This document shows, piece by piece, positions 11,809 to 17,984 of a DNA stretch of 20,051 nt. The translations under genes were made by a program, and so were the position numbers. Each line of letters starts with the position of its first letter. Position 1 is the first letter of the stretch. The notes beneath the pieces were generated by a model, which was not told the origin of the DNA, made no database searches, and was given only the letters and a program-made list of their open reading frames with translations. The stretch comes from a virus, in IMG/VR virus record IMGVR_UViG_3300036985_006080, positions 1 through 20,051 of that record. One strand, written 5' to 3'.

Positions 11809-12069
11809 TTAGACTACCAAGTCGATTCCTGCAAGGTGCAAGTTGCGATACTTGGCAACGCCAGAGTCATCAATGTCCTTTGCGAAGACAGTGACAAAAC
11901 GCTTTCCAGTCTTGGCGGCAAAGTCAACATTTTCGACCGATTCAATCTTGAAGACGCGAACGCCGCTCTTAGTCACCTTGGACTTTTCAGCGAAGTATCT
12001 AACGGTCTTGCCAACGAGTTCGGAAGCGATTTTTGCGGATGGGGTGTTATATTCTAGGGTCATGGTCAT
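11809..12069 (-). CDS. Small hypothetical protein
   Basis: 86 residues starting MTMTLEYNTPSAKIASELVG, with VRYFAEKSKVTKSGVRVFKI and KRFVTVFAKDIDDSGVAKYR. Alternating hydrophobic and charged residues suggest a small beta-barrel. Not recognised. A second ATG lies two codons in (12063). A near-consensus promoter lies 16 bp upstream, so the leader is about 10 nt, longer than for most genes in the block. Last gene before E8. Confidence 0.7.
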   Translation of the reverse strand: MTMTLEYNTPSAKIASELVGKTVRYFAEKSKVTKSGVRVFKIESVENVDFAAKTGKRFVTVFAKDIDDSGVAKYRNLHLAGIDLVV

Positions 12070-12085
12070 TTTTGGTTACGAGGTG

Positions 12086-12114
12086 AGTATAAAGGGTTTT
12101 TGGGGGTTGGTCAA
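12086..12114 (-). promoter_or_regulatory. Promoter of the 11809 gene
   Basis: TTGACC, 17-bp spacer, TATACT, then 16 bp to the ATG at 12069. Confidence 0.75.
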
Positions 12115-12141
12115 CTTATTTTTGAGTATTCGCGGCGATTT

Positions 12142-12360
12142 TTACCAGATTGTGGACCGCACTTCTGTTTCTCGTTCAAGGTGGATCTTTCTAACAAAAT
12201 CCAATGCTTCTATCGCGGCTTCTGCGTCCCCTTCTTGAACTTCATCATAATCTAACACTTTTTGGATGTCTTCGTCCGAATAACATTCGACAATGAAATC
12301 CCAACCTCCATCGTTGTAGTGTTCAATCGCGTGGTTTCTAACTGCTTCGGTATTTTTCAT
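12142..12360 (-). CDS. Small acidic hypothetical protein
   Basis: 72 residues: MKNTEAVRNHAIEHYNDGGW, IVECYSDEDIQKVLDYDEVQ, then a helix with AAIEALDFVRKIHLERETEV. Acidic and helical; I do not recognise it. The gap of 44 bp to the stop of the gene at 12405 has CTTGCCTAACCCC but no well-spaced -10 box, so it is probably read from the promoter at 12558-12586. Confidence 0.65.
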   Translation of the reverse strand: MKNTEAVRNHAIEHYNDGGWDFIVECYSDEDIQKVLDYDEVQEGDAEAAIEALDFVRKIHLERETEVRSTIW

Positions 12361-12404
12361 GGTGTATTGATTTTAGGGGTTAGGCAAGAGGTTTTTTGTT
12401 TATT

Positions 12405-12551
12405 TCAAAGAAGTTCTAGATCATACATGGAAACTTCCATTTCCTCGCCATCTTTAAAGCAGACCCAAGCAGTCGTGCCGAAGTGTTCAAGGATCATGAC
12501 CGATTGGCCGTTGAAGATTGCGAAGTCGTGTAATGAGGTGTTGTTTGTCAT
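12405..12551 (-). CDS. Small hypothetical protein with beta-barrel look
   Basis: 48 residues from MTNNTSLHDFAIFNGQSVMI to MEVSMYDLELL, with GTTAWVCFKDGEEMEV in the middle. The alternation suggests a small SH3-like barrel. ATG 12551 is chosen over the longer frame from 12659 because the promoter with a TATACT box ends 6 bp before it. First gene of its cassette. Unknown function. Confidence 0.7.
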   Translation of the reverse strand: MTNNTSLHDFAIFNGQSVMILEHFGTTAWVCFKDGEEMEVSMYDLELL

Positions 12552-12557
12552 GCCCAA

Positions 12558-12586
12558 AGTATAGGGGAAACCGACCCGCTCCACAA
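12558..12586 (-). promoter_or_regulatory. Leaderless-type cassette promoter
   Basis: TTGTGG, 17-bp spacer, TATACT, 6 bp TTGGGC, ATG at 12551. The TTGGGCATG end is identical to that of the gene at 13631. Confidence 0.8.
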
Positions 12587-12650
12587 GAACTTTCTGCATA
12601 AAAAACGATTTATTTTCGCTTTTTATTTCACATCTTTCTTCGCTTTTCTC

Positions 12651-12776
12651 TTGACGCATTCATCTAACAGCCCTCTAACACATGCTGTAGTCGCCTATGT
12701 AACTCGCTTATTATCAACGACTTATGGCGGCGGCGCGGGGCCGCGCCCGTAACTCGTTGAGTATCAACGACTTATG
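12651..12776. repeat. 79-bp element E9 with complete module and arm fragment
   Basis: TTGACG 12651, CTAACA 12664, CTAACA 12675, then a partial arm-like piece (GTAGTCGCC, about 12687-12695) before the full arm 12698-12726, core 12727-12747 and arm 12748-12776. The extra 12 bp place the arm 47 instead of 35 bp from the start of TTGACG. Confidence 0.85.
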
Positions 12777-12814
12777 AAGGGAGCCTTTTATCGCCATGCT
12801 CAGGGCTTGATCTG

Positions 12815-13084
12815 TTAGGCGGGGAAGCCCTCTTCTTCTAGCAGTTGCGCCGCAATGTCTTGCGCTACGTCTAGCAGTTCAGACATAGGGGTCGAATCGT
12901 TAGCCTCATCTATCAGCTCTTCCAACTCATCCAACCCAGCACACAGGTTGAATGTATCTGCTAGATCAGAGAGGCACACGGCCCCACCTGATAGATCTTT
13001 CACTGCCCTATTGACTAGGACGCGAGCCTTGTGGCGTGGCGCATCAATTGGATTCTTAAGGAACTCTTGGATGTTAGATATCAT
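12815..13084 (-). CDS. Hypothetical acidic helical protein
   Basis: 89 residues starting MISNIQEFLKNPIDAPRHKA and ending QDIAAQLLEEEGFPA. Mostly helical, with a basic patch (RHKARVLVNRAVKD) and an acidic second half (LDELEELIDEANDS). ATG 13084 overlaps the stop of the small membrane protein gene by 4 bp (ATGA), a coupling arrangement that also decides the start; the longer frame from 13159 would overlap that gene fully. Last gene of its cassette, followed by a 26-bp repeat shared with 11777-11802 and by E9. Confidence 0.7.
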   Translation of the reverse strand: MISNIQEFLKNPIDAPRHKARVLVNRAVKDLSGGAVCLSDLADTFNLCAGLDELEELIDEANDSTPMSELLDVAQDIAAQLLEEEGFPA

Positions 13085-13209
13085 GGTAGGTAGTATGGGA
13101 AGAAGGGTTGAATGACAGAGTGGATACCATAGGCGACGAAGGCCCAAAAGGTAGCACACGCTACGATGGCGAAAAGGATTCTTGTTAGGTTGAAGAGGAG
13201 GATTTTCAT
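13081..13209 (-). CDS. 42-residue membrane protein
   Basis: The frame reads MKILLFNLTRILFAIVACAT, then FWAFVAYGIHSVIQ and FFPYYLP. Residues 3-27 form one hydrophobic segment after a short basic start. It is coupled on both sides: 1 bp after the stop of the upstream 42-residue gene and overlapping the downstream ATG by 4 bp. These junctions make a real gene likely despite its size. Function unknown; small inner-membrane phage proteins may act on host membrane enzymes. Confidence 0.65.
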   Translation of the reverse strand: MKILLFNLTRILFAIVACATFWAFVAYGIHSVIQPFFPYYLP

Positions 13210-13210
13210 G

Positions 13211-13339
13211 TTAGTAGGTTGTGCTGTTAGTAAGCATGAAGTAGAGAGTTGTTAGGGCATACCCCGCGATGACGGGGCAGACGATGAAGGTTATGAAGTA
13301 TACGCAGTAGCAGGTAATTTGTTCTGTTAGTTCTTTCAT
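13211..13339 (-). CDS. 42-residue membrane protein, tandem neighbour
   Basis: The frame reads MKELTEQITCYCVYFITFIV, then CPVIAGYALTTLYFML, ending TNSTTY. It has one long or two short hydrophobic segments, with three cysteines in or near the first. Exactly as long as the next gene (42 residues), but I see no clear sequence similarity between them. Starts 18 bp after the stop of the gene at 13358, behind two CTAACA words (CCTAACATCCTAACACC), with no Shine-Dalgarno. Confidence 0.6.
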   Translation of the reverse strand: MKELTEQITCYCVYFITFIVCPVIAGYALTTLYFMLTNSTTY

Positions 13340-13357
13340 GGTGTTAGGATGTTAGGA

Positions 13358-13603
13358 TTAGATAGCGGCAAAGAATTTGTTATTCGCTTGAACGATTCCA
13401 TCATTGCTGATAGACAAGATGGGGTGCTGTGTCCATGCTGGCAAGTCAGACTCACGGAACAAGGCCATGCCGTAAGCGTTACGAGCGACGACAAAGGTCT
13501 GACCTTCTTTGATCAATCCGAAATTTTTGATTGCTTTGACTTTCCAGCGGCGTTCATCGCGGGTGCGATACTCGGAAGGGGCGGTGGTGGTGGTGTTGGA
13601 CAT
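13358..13603 (-). CDS. Small hypothetical protein
   Basis: 81 residues: an unstructured N-terminal part (MSNTTTTAPSEYRTRDERRW) then WKVKAIKNFGLIKEGQTFVV and YGMALFRESDLPAW. The second part looks like a small beta domain of KOW or SH3 type. Not recognised. It has the best -10 box in the block (TATAAT) 6 bp before the ATG, so a leaderless mRNA is likely. Its -35 box TTGCCT includes part of the upstream stop codon. Confidence 0.7.
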   Translation of the reverse strand: MSNTTTTAPSEYRTRDERRWKVKAIKNFGLIKEGQTFVVARNAYGMALFRESDLPAWTQHPILSISNDGIVQANNKFFAAI

Positions 13604-13609
13604 GGCGAA

Positions 13610-13638
13610 ATTATAGGGTAGGGGTGAGGATTAGGCAA
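13610..13638 (-). promoter_or_regulatory. Leaderless-type promoter overlapping upstream gene end
   Basis: TTGCCT, 17-bp spacer, TATAAT, 6 bp TTCGCC, ATG at 13603. Confidence 0.8.
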
Positions 13639-13801
13639 GGAGTTTTTTGCTCAATTCGAAGTTTTTTTTATCTTCTTTAAGAGCGGCGATGAAAGCCTCG
13701 GCGTTTTCACCCGTGCGGGTGGCGAGAGCTTCGAAGCTAGCGGTGGCTTGAGCGAGCAAGGCGAGAGCCTCTTGAGTTTCGAGTGAGAGGAGCGTTTCCA
13801 T
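13631..13801 (-). CDS. Small helical hypothetical protein
   Basis: 56 residues from METLLSLETQEALALLAQAT to KNFELSKKLLA, alanine- and leucine-rich and entirely helical, perhaps a coiled coil. ATG 13801 is chosen over 13819 because the promoter -10 box (TACTCT) ends 6 bp before it. It is the first gene of the minus-strand block, divergent from the structural genes. Confidence 0.65.
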   Translation of the reverse strand: METLLSLETQEALALLAQATASFEALATRTGENAEAFIAALKEDKKNFELSKKLLA

Positions 13802-13807
13802 GCCCAA

Positions 13808-13836
13808 AGAGTAACCCAAGGGGGAGCTTGCCGCAA
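13808..13836 (-). promoter_or_regulatory. Leaderless-type promoter at the divergent border
   Basis: AAAAAAGATC, TTGCGG, 17-bp spacer, TACTCT, 6 bp TTGGGC, ATG at 13801. Confidence 0.8.
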
Positions 13837-13881
13837 GATCTTTTTTGCCTTATTTGAATCTTTTTTTTGTTGAGAAAAGGC

Positions 13882-13911
13882 TTGACAGGATGCGCCCCCT
13901 CCCCCCTAACA
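13882..13911 (+). promoter_or_regulatory. TTGACA/CTAACA site before the structural genes
   Basis: TTGACA at 13882 and CTAACA exactly 24 bp later (13906), the same spacing as the outer words of the modules of E3 and E6-E9, but without the middle CTAACA and without a 79-bp element. It points towards the plus-strand structural genes. It could be a promoter (17-bp spacer, -10 CCTAAC) with a leader of about 190 nt. A partly symmetrical CTGTTAGATCTGTCAG follows at about 13941-13956. Confidence 0.5.
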
Positions 13912-14027
13912 GACCCCACCCCATTACTCAAAACTTTTGTCTGTTAGATCTGTCAGAAACGGCGGGGGGACAGTTTTCTCACTTTCTCATCCCCAATTTC
14001 GACAAAAGCTCTAAACGTAAAGTAAAA

Positions 14028-14047
14028 AAAATACGGGACCGTATTTT
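14028..14047. promoter_or_regulatory. Inverted repeat upstream of the fibre gene
   Basis: AAAATACGG and CCGTATTTT separated by GA, 61 bp before the ATG. It could be an operator or, with its T-rich end, a leader attenuator. The rest of 13912-14108 holds no gene that I can support; it becomes very A-rich towards the ATG. Confidence 0.5.
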
Positions 14048-14108
14048 GAGAAAAGGAAAAAACTAAAAATAAAAACAAGTGTAACAATAAAAGGAAAAAG
14101 GAAAAAAA

Positions 14109-16754
14109 ATGAACTACAGCAACCTACCAGTATATATCAGAAAAGAAGACAGTTTGGACCCATTGTCTTTTGCGAATATCTATGATCCTTCTGGCATTGA
14201 TAATTCGTTATATATAACAAATAAATCCACTGCCCAAAACACTTCTGTGCAGTATTTCAATAATACCTTTAGTCGAGTTTCTGGCAATGCTTTGAACTGG
14301 GAAGAACTTATTTTGCCAAAAATAAATTATACAAGCCCAGACGCTAAAATATTTTTGCCGAAGTTTAGATCTTTGATTTTTTATAATTTAGATGGTTCTA
14401 GGACAGAAGATCCAGCTATTGGTGGTGGCGCACTTTTGCCGCCATTGTATCTTTCTAATTATAATACAGGAAGCAATACTATTGATTATATTAATTATAA
14501 AACCGATGTTCTTTATTTAGCATTAAGGTGGTCAGGTATTAATGATAAATATACTTTAGATTATTGGCATGTAGATGATCCAAGCGGGCCAATTGTTAAT
14601 ATATTTTATGCATCTGGGACTGGTTTTAGTTCTGGTTGGAAAGACTATGCGACATCAGCTTATACAGGAGTAATATGTTCGGGATTTGGATTATCTGCGA
14701 ACGAAACATTACAGGCGATTAATGACCCTACTGGATATTCTTTATATTTTACTGATGTAAATTCTTTTTCAACTTTCGCTAGAAATTCTACTTCTGGATC
14801 TGCTTCATTAACTGGCGTTTTATCCGCCAACGCTGTTAATACGGCTACTGGTTATGTTGCGCCACACACAAAATTAACACTTGGCAAGGCATATTATTAT
14901 ATCCCCGCCCAAAACATATCCATTGATTATCAAGCGCAAAATGACGCATTAAGGATGTTGGGTGTCAATATAGATCAAAATGATCAATTTACCAATGGCG
15001 CGGCTTTACAGGCGAAGATTTCTTTTAATTCTTATGTTAATACTGAAACATCTGGAGCATTAAATACTGTTTTAGATTCTTCGGGAGATAATTTTTACAG
15101 CATTAGATTTGGCAATAATATTTACAGCGGTTGCTATTTAAGCAATTATGATATTAGTGTAGAACCATTCAAGCCTATAGGTTTAAATGCAAGTTATATG
15201 GTTAACAATGCCCCAGTATTAAATTCAAACAAAGGCGAATATATAACAGTTACCACCCCAGCTTCTAGGAATGAATTATTATATAGTGAATCATTAACTG
15301 GCAGCAATTATATATATACAAATTTAGGTCCACCCATAGGGGACCAACCTGATCCAACTGGCGGATATAAGGCTACATTAATTTCGGGCCAAGATACAAC
15401 AGTTAATTATGTTTCATATTCCGCAGATAATTCAACAGATTTAGTATGGTCTAGCATAACTGGTACAGCGGGAGCGGTTGACTTAACATATTTAAAAAGC
15501 AACAATGATTTATCTACTGGCATAGCTTTTACTGGTAGCAAAACCTTCCAAATGGATAGCACTACTTATACGGGAGTATTTATAAGCAATAATGGAATAG
15601 TTTCTTTTGATTCTGCTGATCAAGGATATTCTGATTATCAAAACCAAGAATTTCCAATCCCAGCTACTACCAAAAAATTTATCGCAGCTTACTGGAGGGA
15701 TATGTTTGCTAGTGGCGGAAAGATTTGGTATAGACAAGACTTGTTAAGATTTATTATTGAATATAGTGAAGTGACCGCATTGAATGGATCACAGCCACAA
15801 ACATATCAAATAAGTTTATATTTTAGTTCTGGATTAATTGATATAAAATATAAAACCATCACCGCTTCTGGAACTTTTAATCCAAATCCAAATATAGGAA
15901 TCCAATGGGCCAGTAATAGATATATAAATTATGGATTAAATAATTTAAACCCTACCAAATCTTTAAGATTCACAAGGATATCGGCGGATACAGCAACAAA
16001 TGCTAATTTTGTTTATAGGACTAAAATAAATCCAGTCGCAACAAGAACTTTCTCTATTCATTTGAAAAGATATGTTGGCGTTGGGAATATTAAATACACT
16101 CTTAATAGTGGAATCCTATGGACAACTATTAGCCCTCCATTGATTGAAGATTGGACAAGATACTCCTTCCCAGCAACTAATGCTTCACAACAAGTAGGAA
16201 TTCAAGTGGAAACTTCTGGCGATGCTATATATGTATATGGTGGACAATTAGAGCCTTTATCATATTCTACCGATTATATCCCAACATCAGGCGTTGTTGG
16301 CTCTAGAAGCGCGTCTTCGGTTAATGTGCCATTAGACATTATTTCTCCAACAGTTTATTTAACAACTGGGTTTGCAAATACCATGATTAATGGAAACACA
16401 TGTTCAATTTCTTCTACCACTGGATTTGTCAGCAACATTCAAAACTCTATTAAATATTCTGTTAATTGCGGAAGATCGCCTATTTATAATTTAGGCCAAA
16501 CAAATTCTAATAACTTTATATTAGATACGGTAGAAAAACAAATGGATATTTCTTCTACTGACTTAGCATCGTTTATAAATTTCTCTGGATCGAGACTGCC
16601 ATCAGATTTAAACTTAACGTTAAAAAACGCTCAAAATACTATTGGGGCGACAATCGCAATGAAATCTGGCGCAAATATCTTCTCTCAACAGATGAATATC
16701 CAAGAAAATGAAACTTTAACAACTCAAGTTTCAATTAAAGAGATTGTTGTTTAA
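14109..16754 (+). CDS. Tail fibre or virion appendage protein
   Basis: 881 residues, rich in S, T, N, G and Y and poor in charge, typical of fibre proteins. About residues 474-600 resemble the nidogen-like (NIDO) segment seen in secreted bacterial proteins: TYTGVFISNNGIVSFDS, FIAAYWRDM, LRFIIEYSEV, NIGIQWASN. About 382-440 (NELLYSESLTGSNYI ... PTGGYKATLIS) and 645-728 (RTFSIHLKRYVG, GGQLEPLSYSTDYIPTSG) look like the two halves of one carbohydrate-binding jelly-roll common in phage fibres, so the NIDO-like part seems inserted within it. No signal peptide. AAGGA lies 7-8 bp before the ATG, a rare Shine-Dalgarno in this window. AGA codons and AT-rich bias differ from the small-gene block. Likely role: host surface binding. 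Confidence 0.75.
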   Translation: MNYSNLPVYIRKEDSLDPLSFANIYDPSGIDNSLYITNKSTAQNTSVQYFNNTFSRVSGNALNWEELILPKINYTSPDAKIFLPKFRSLIFYNLDGSRTEDPAIGGGALLPPLYLSNYNTGSNTIDYINYKTDVLYLALRWSGINDKYTLDYWHVDDPSGPIVNIFYASGTGFSSGWKDYATSAYTGVICSGFGLSANETLQAINDPTGYSLYFTDVNSFSTFARNSTSGSASLTGVLSANAVNTATGYVAPHTKLTLGKAYYYIPAQNISIDYQAQNDALRMLGVNIDQNDQFTNGAALQAKISFNSYVNTETSGALNTVLDSSGDNFYSIRFGNNIYSGCYLSNYDISVEPFKPIGLNASYMVNNAPVLNSNKGEYITVTTPASRNELLYSESLTGSNYIYTNLGPPIGDQPDPTGGYKATLISGQDTTVNYVSYSADNSTDLVWSSITGTAGAVDLTYLKSNNDLSTGIAFTGSKTFQMDSTTYTGVFISNNGIVSFDSADQGYSDYQNQEFPIPATTKKFIAAYWRDMFASGGKIWYRQDLLRFIIEYSEVTALNGSQPQTYQISLYFSSGLIDIKYKTITASGTFNPNPNIGIQWASNRYINYGLNNLNPTKSLRFTRISADTATNANFVYRTKINPVATRTFSIHLKRYVGVGNIKYTLNSGILWTTISPPLIEDWTRYSFPATNASQQVGIQVETSGDAIYVYGGQLEPLSYSTDYIPTSGVVGSRSASSVNVPLDIISPTVYLTTGFANTMINGNTCSISSTTGFVSNIQNSIKYSVNCGRSPIYNLGQTNSNNFILDTVEKQMDISSTDLASFINFSGSRLPSDLNLTLKNAQNTIGATIAMKSGANIFSQQMNIQENETLTTQVSIKEIVV

Positions 16755-16785
16755 TATTTGAATATGTAAGTGTAATTATTATAAC

Positions 16786-17517
16786 ATGGCCATTAAAAAA
16801 GCTGCGAAAGTGAAAAGGAAAGAGATCGATGTTGCTGACATTAAAACATTATTAAATCAGCCAATAAAATTCAAATCTAAAAAATTCAAATTTACCGAAA
16901 AACAAAAAGATCTACTGGAGATAATTTTAAACCCCGAAAATAAAATCATATTTATTTCAGGACCAGCTGGAACCTCAAAAACATATCTATCTCTTTATGG
17001 GGCATTACAATTAATGCAACAGCACAAAGAAAAAGATCTGATTTATATAAGAAGTATCGCAGAAAGTGCTGATAAAGGGCTTGGTTCACTACCTGGAGAT
17101 ATATCGGAGAAGTTTGATCCGTTTTTAATGCCTCTTTATGATAAACTTGAAGAAATTATTCATGCTGGAGATGTGGCATTCCTAAAAAATGAGGGAAAAA
17201 TAGCCGCAGCGCCAATTAACTTCCTAAGAGGGGCGAGTTGGAGAGATAAATTGATTGTTGCTGATGAGGCTCAGAATTTTACATTCAAAGAATTAACCAC
17301 TTTGATTACCCGTATCGGGGAAGATACTAAAATTATTATTTGCGGAGACTTTATGCAAAGCGATATCCATCACAAAGGTGGATTTAGTCAAATGTTTAAT
17401 ATTTTTAATGATCAGCAATCTACAGAAAATGGAATATGCTCATTTTCTTTTAACGAATCAGATATTGTTAGAAGTCAAATATTAAAATTCATTATTAGAA
17501 AGCTAGAACAACAATAA
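16786..17517 (+). CDS. phoH: PhoH-family ATPase
   Basis: 243 residues. P-loop ATPase of the PhoH family: FTEKQKDLLEIIL (36-48), Walker A GPAGTSKT (59-66), the family segment YIRSIAESADKGLGSLPGD (87-105), Walker B LIVADEAQN (156-164) and KIIICGD (182-188). The segment FLRGASWRDK before Walker B is also typical. PhoH is very common in large phages; proposed roles include RNA or phosphate metabolism but none is settled. It lies 31 bp after the fibre gene without a clear promoter or Shine-Dalgarno. The basic N-terminal 20 residues are extra to the ATPase core. Confidence 0.93.
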   Translation: MAIKKAAKVKRKEIDVADIKTLLNQPIKFKSKKFKFTEKQKDLLEIILNPENKIIFISGPAGTSKTYLSLYGALQLMQQHKEKDLIYIRSIAESADKGLGSLPGDISEKFDPFLMPLYDKLEEIIHAGDVAFLKNEGKIAAAPINFLRGASWRDKLIVADEAQNFTFKELTTLITRIGEDTKIIICGDFMQSDIHHKGGFSQMFNIFNDQQSTENGICSFSFNESDIVRSQILKFIIRKLEQQ

Positions 17518-17600
17518 TTGTGTAATTATATGTGACACTAAAATATCTTACGCTCAAGCTGCGAAAAGCTCAATTTAAAAGATTTTTTTTGTTATCATTA

Positions 17601-17639
17601 TTGAAAAAGTATGGTTTACTATATATACTTAGTATATAT
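17601..17639 (+). promoter_or_regulatory. Promoter ending in a palindrome abutting the ATG
   Basis: TTGAAA (17601-17606), 17-bp spacer and TATACT (17624-17629). A palindrome, ATATATAC/GTATATAT around TTA (17621-17639), covers the -10 box and ends directly at the ATG (17640), so a bound protein or an RNA hairpin could block start-up of the operon. The remainder of 17518-17600 shows no gene. Confidence 0.65.
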
Positions 17640-17984
17640 ATGAATCATATTTTTTGCTCTAGTTGTGGCAATAAGTTACAGTATAATCTAGCTAAACCAA
17701 ATTTTTGTACAAAATGTGGTAATAGTTTGGGGTCTATTACTATTGCAAAAAAAACACTTACACCTAAATTACTTGAGGATGATAATCAAGAATATGAAGA
17801 TCTTGATGAAGATGAGACGAGCGTAGCTAGTGTGCCAAACATCAGAAAGCTAGATGTAGATATTGAATCTGATAGTGGAAACCATTCCTTCAACTTTGGC
17901 AGTTTATTTGGTCAAAACACTGAAAATTCCTTCAAACCAACTCGCAGAAGATCTGTGGATGATTTTATTGATGAAAAAAAATAA
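17640..17984 (+). CDS. Zinc-ribbon protein with acidic linker
   Basis: 114 residues. The N-terminal zinc ribbon has C6-x2-C9 and C23-x2-C26 (FCSSCGNKL ... NFCTKCGNSLG). A very acidic linker follows (about 46-60, EDDNQEYEDLDEDE), then a tail with FNFGSLFGQ and KPTRRRSVDDFIDEKK. The start at 17640 is preferred to a GTG at 17532 because the promoter lies between them. The last 14 bp overlap the sigma-like gene, so the two are translationally coupled; a zinc ribbon next to a sigma factor fits a transcription role, perhaps as an RNA polymerase accessory protein, but this is inferred. Confidence 0.75.
   Translation: MNHIFCSSCGNKLQYNLAKPNFCTKCGNSLGSITIAKKTLTPKLLEDDNQEYEDLDEDETSVASVPNIRKLDVDIESDSGNHSFNFGSLFGQNTENSFKPTRRRSVDDFIDEKK

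Noticed and set aside
3657-12776. CRISPR array
   Set aside because: The repeated palindromes are 0.5 to 2 kb apart with genes between them, and arms come in pairs around a related core. There are no unique spacers and no cas genes.
3657-12776. Miniature transposons (MITEs)
   Set aside because: Palindromic arms and dispersed copies fit superficially, but I see no consistent target duplication, every copy lies at the end of a cassette in the same arrangement with nearby words, and lengths are identical despite sequence divergence. Not excluded completely.
4915-12776. 79-bp elements as simple intrinsic terminators
   Set aside because: They lack T tracts, and several cassettes already have a separate hairpin terminator before the element. 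They may still help termination where no hairpin exists (E1, E6).
13882-14108. Long leader as a riboswitch
   Set aside because: I see an inverted repeat at 14028-14047 and purine-rich sequence but no pattern of any riboswitch class known to me.
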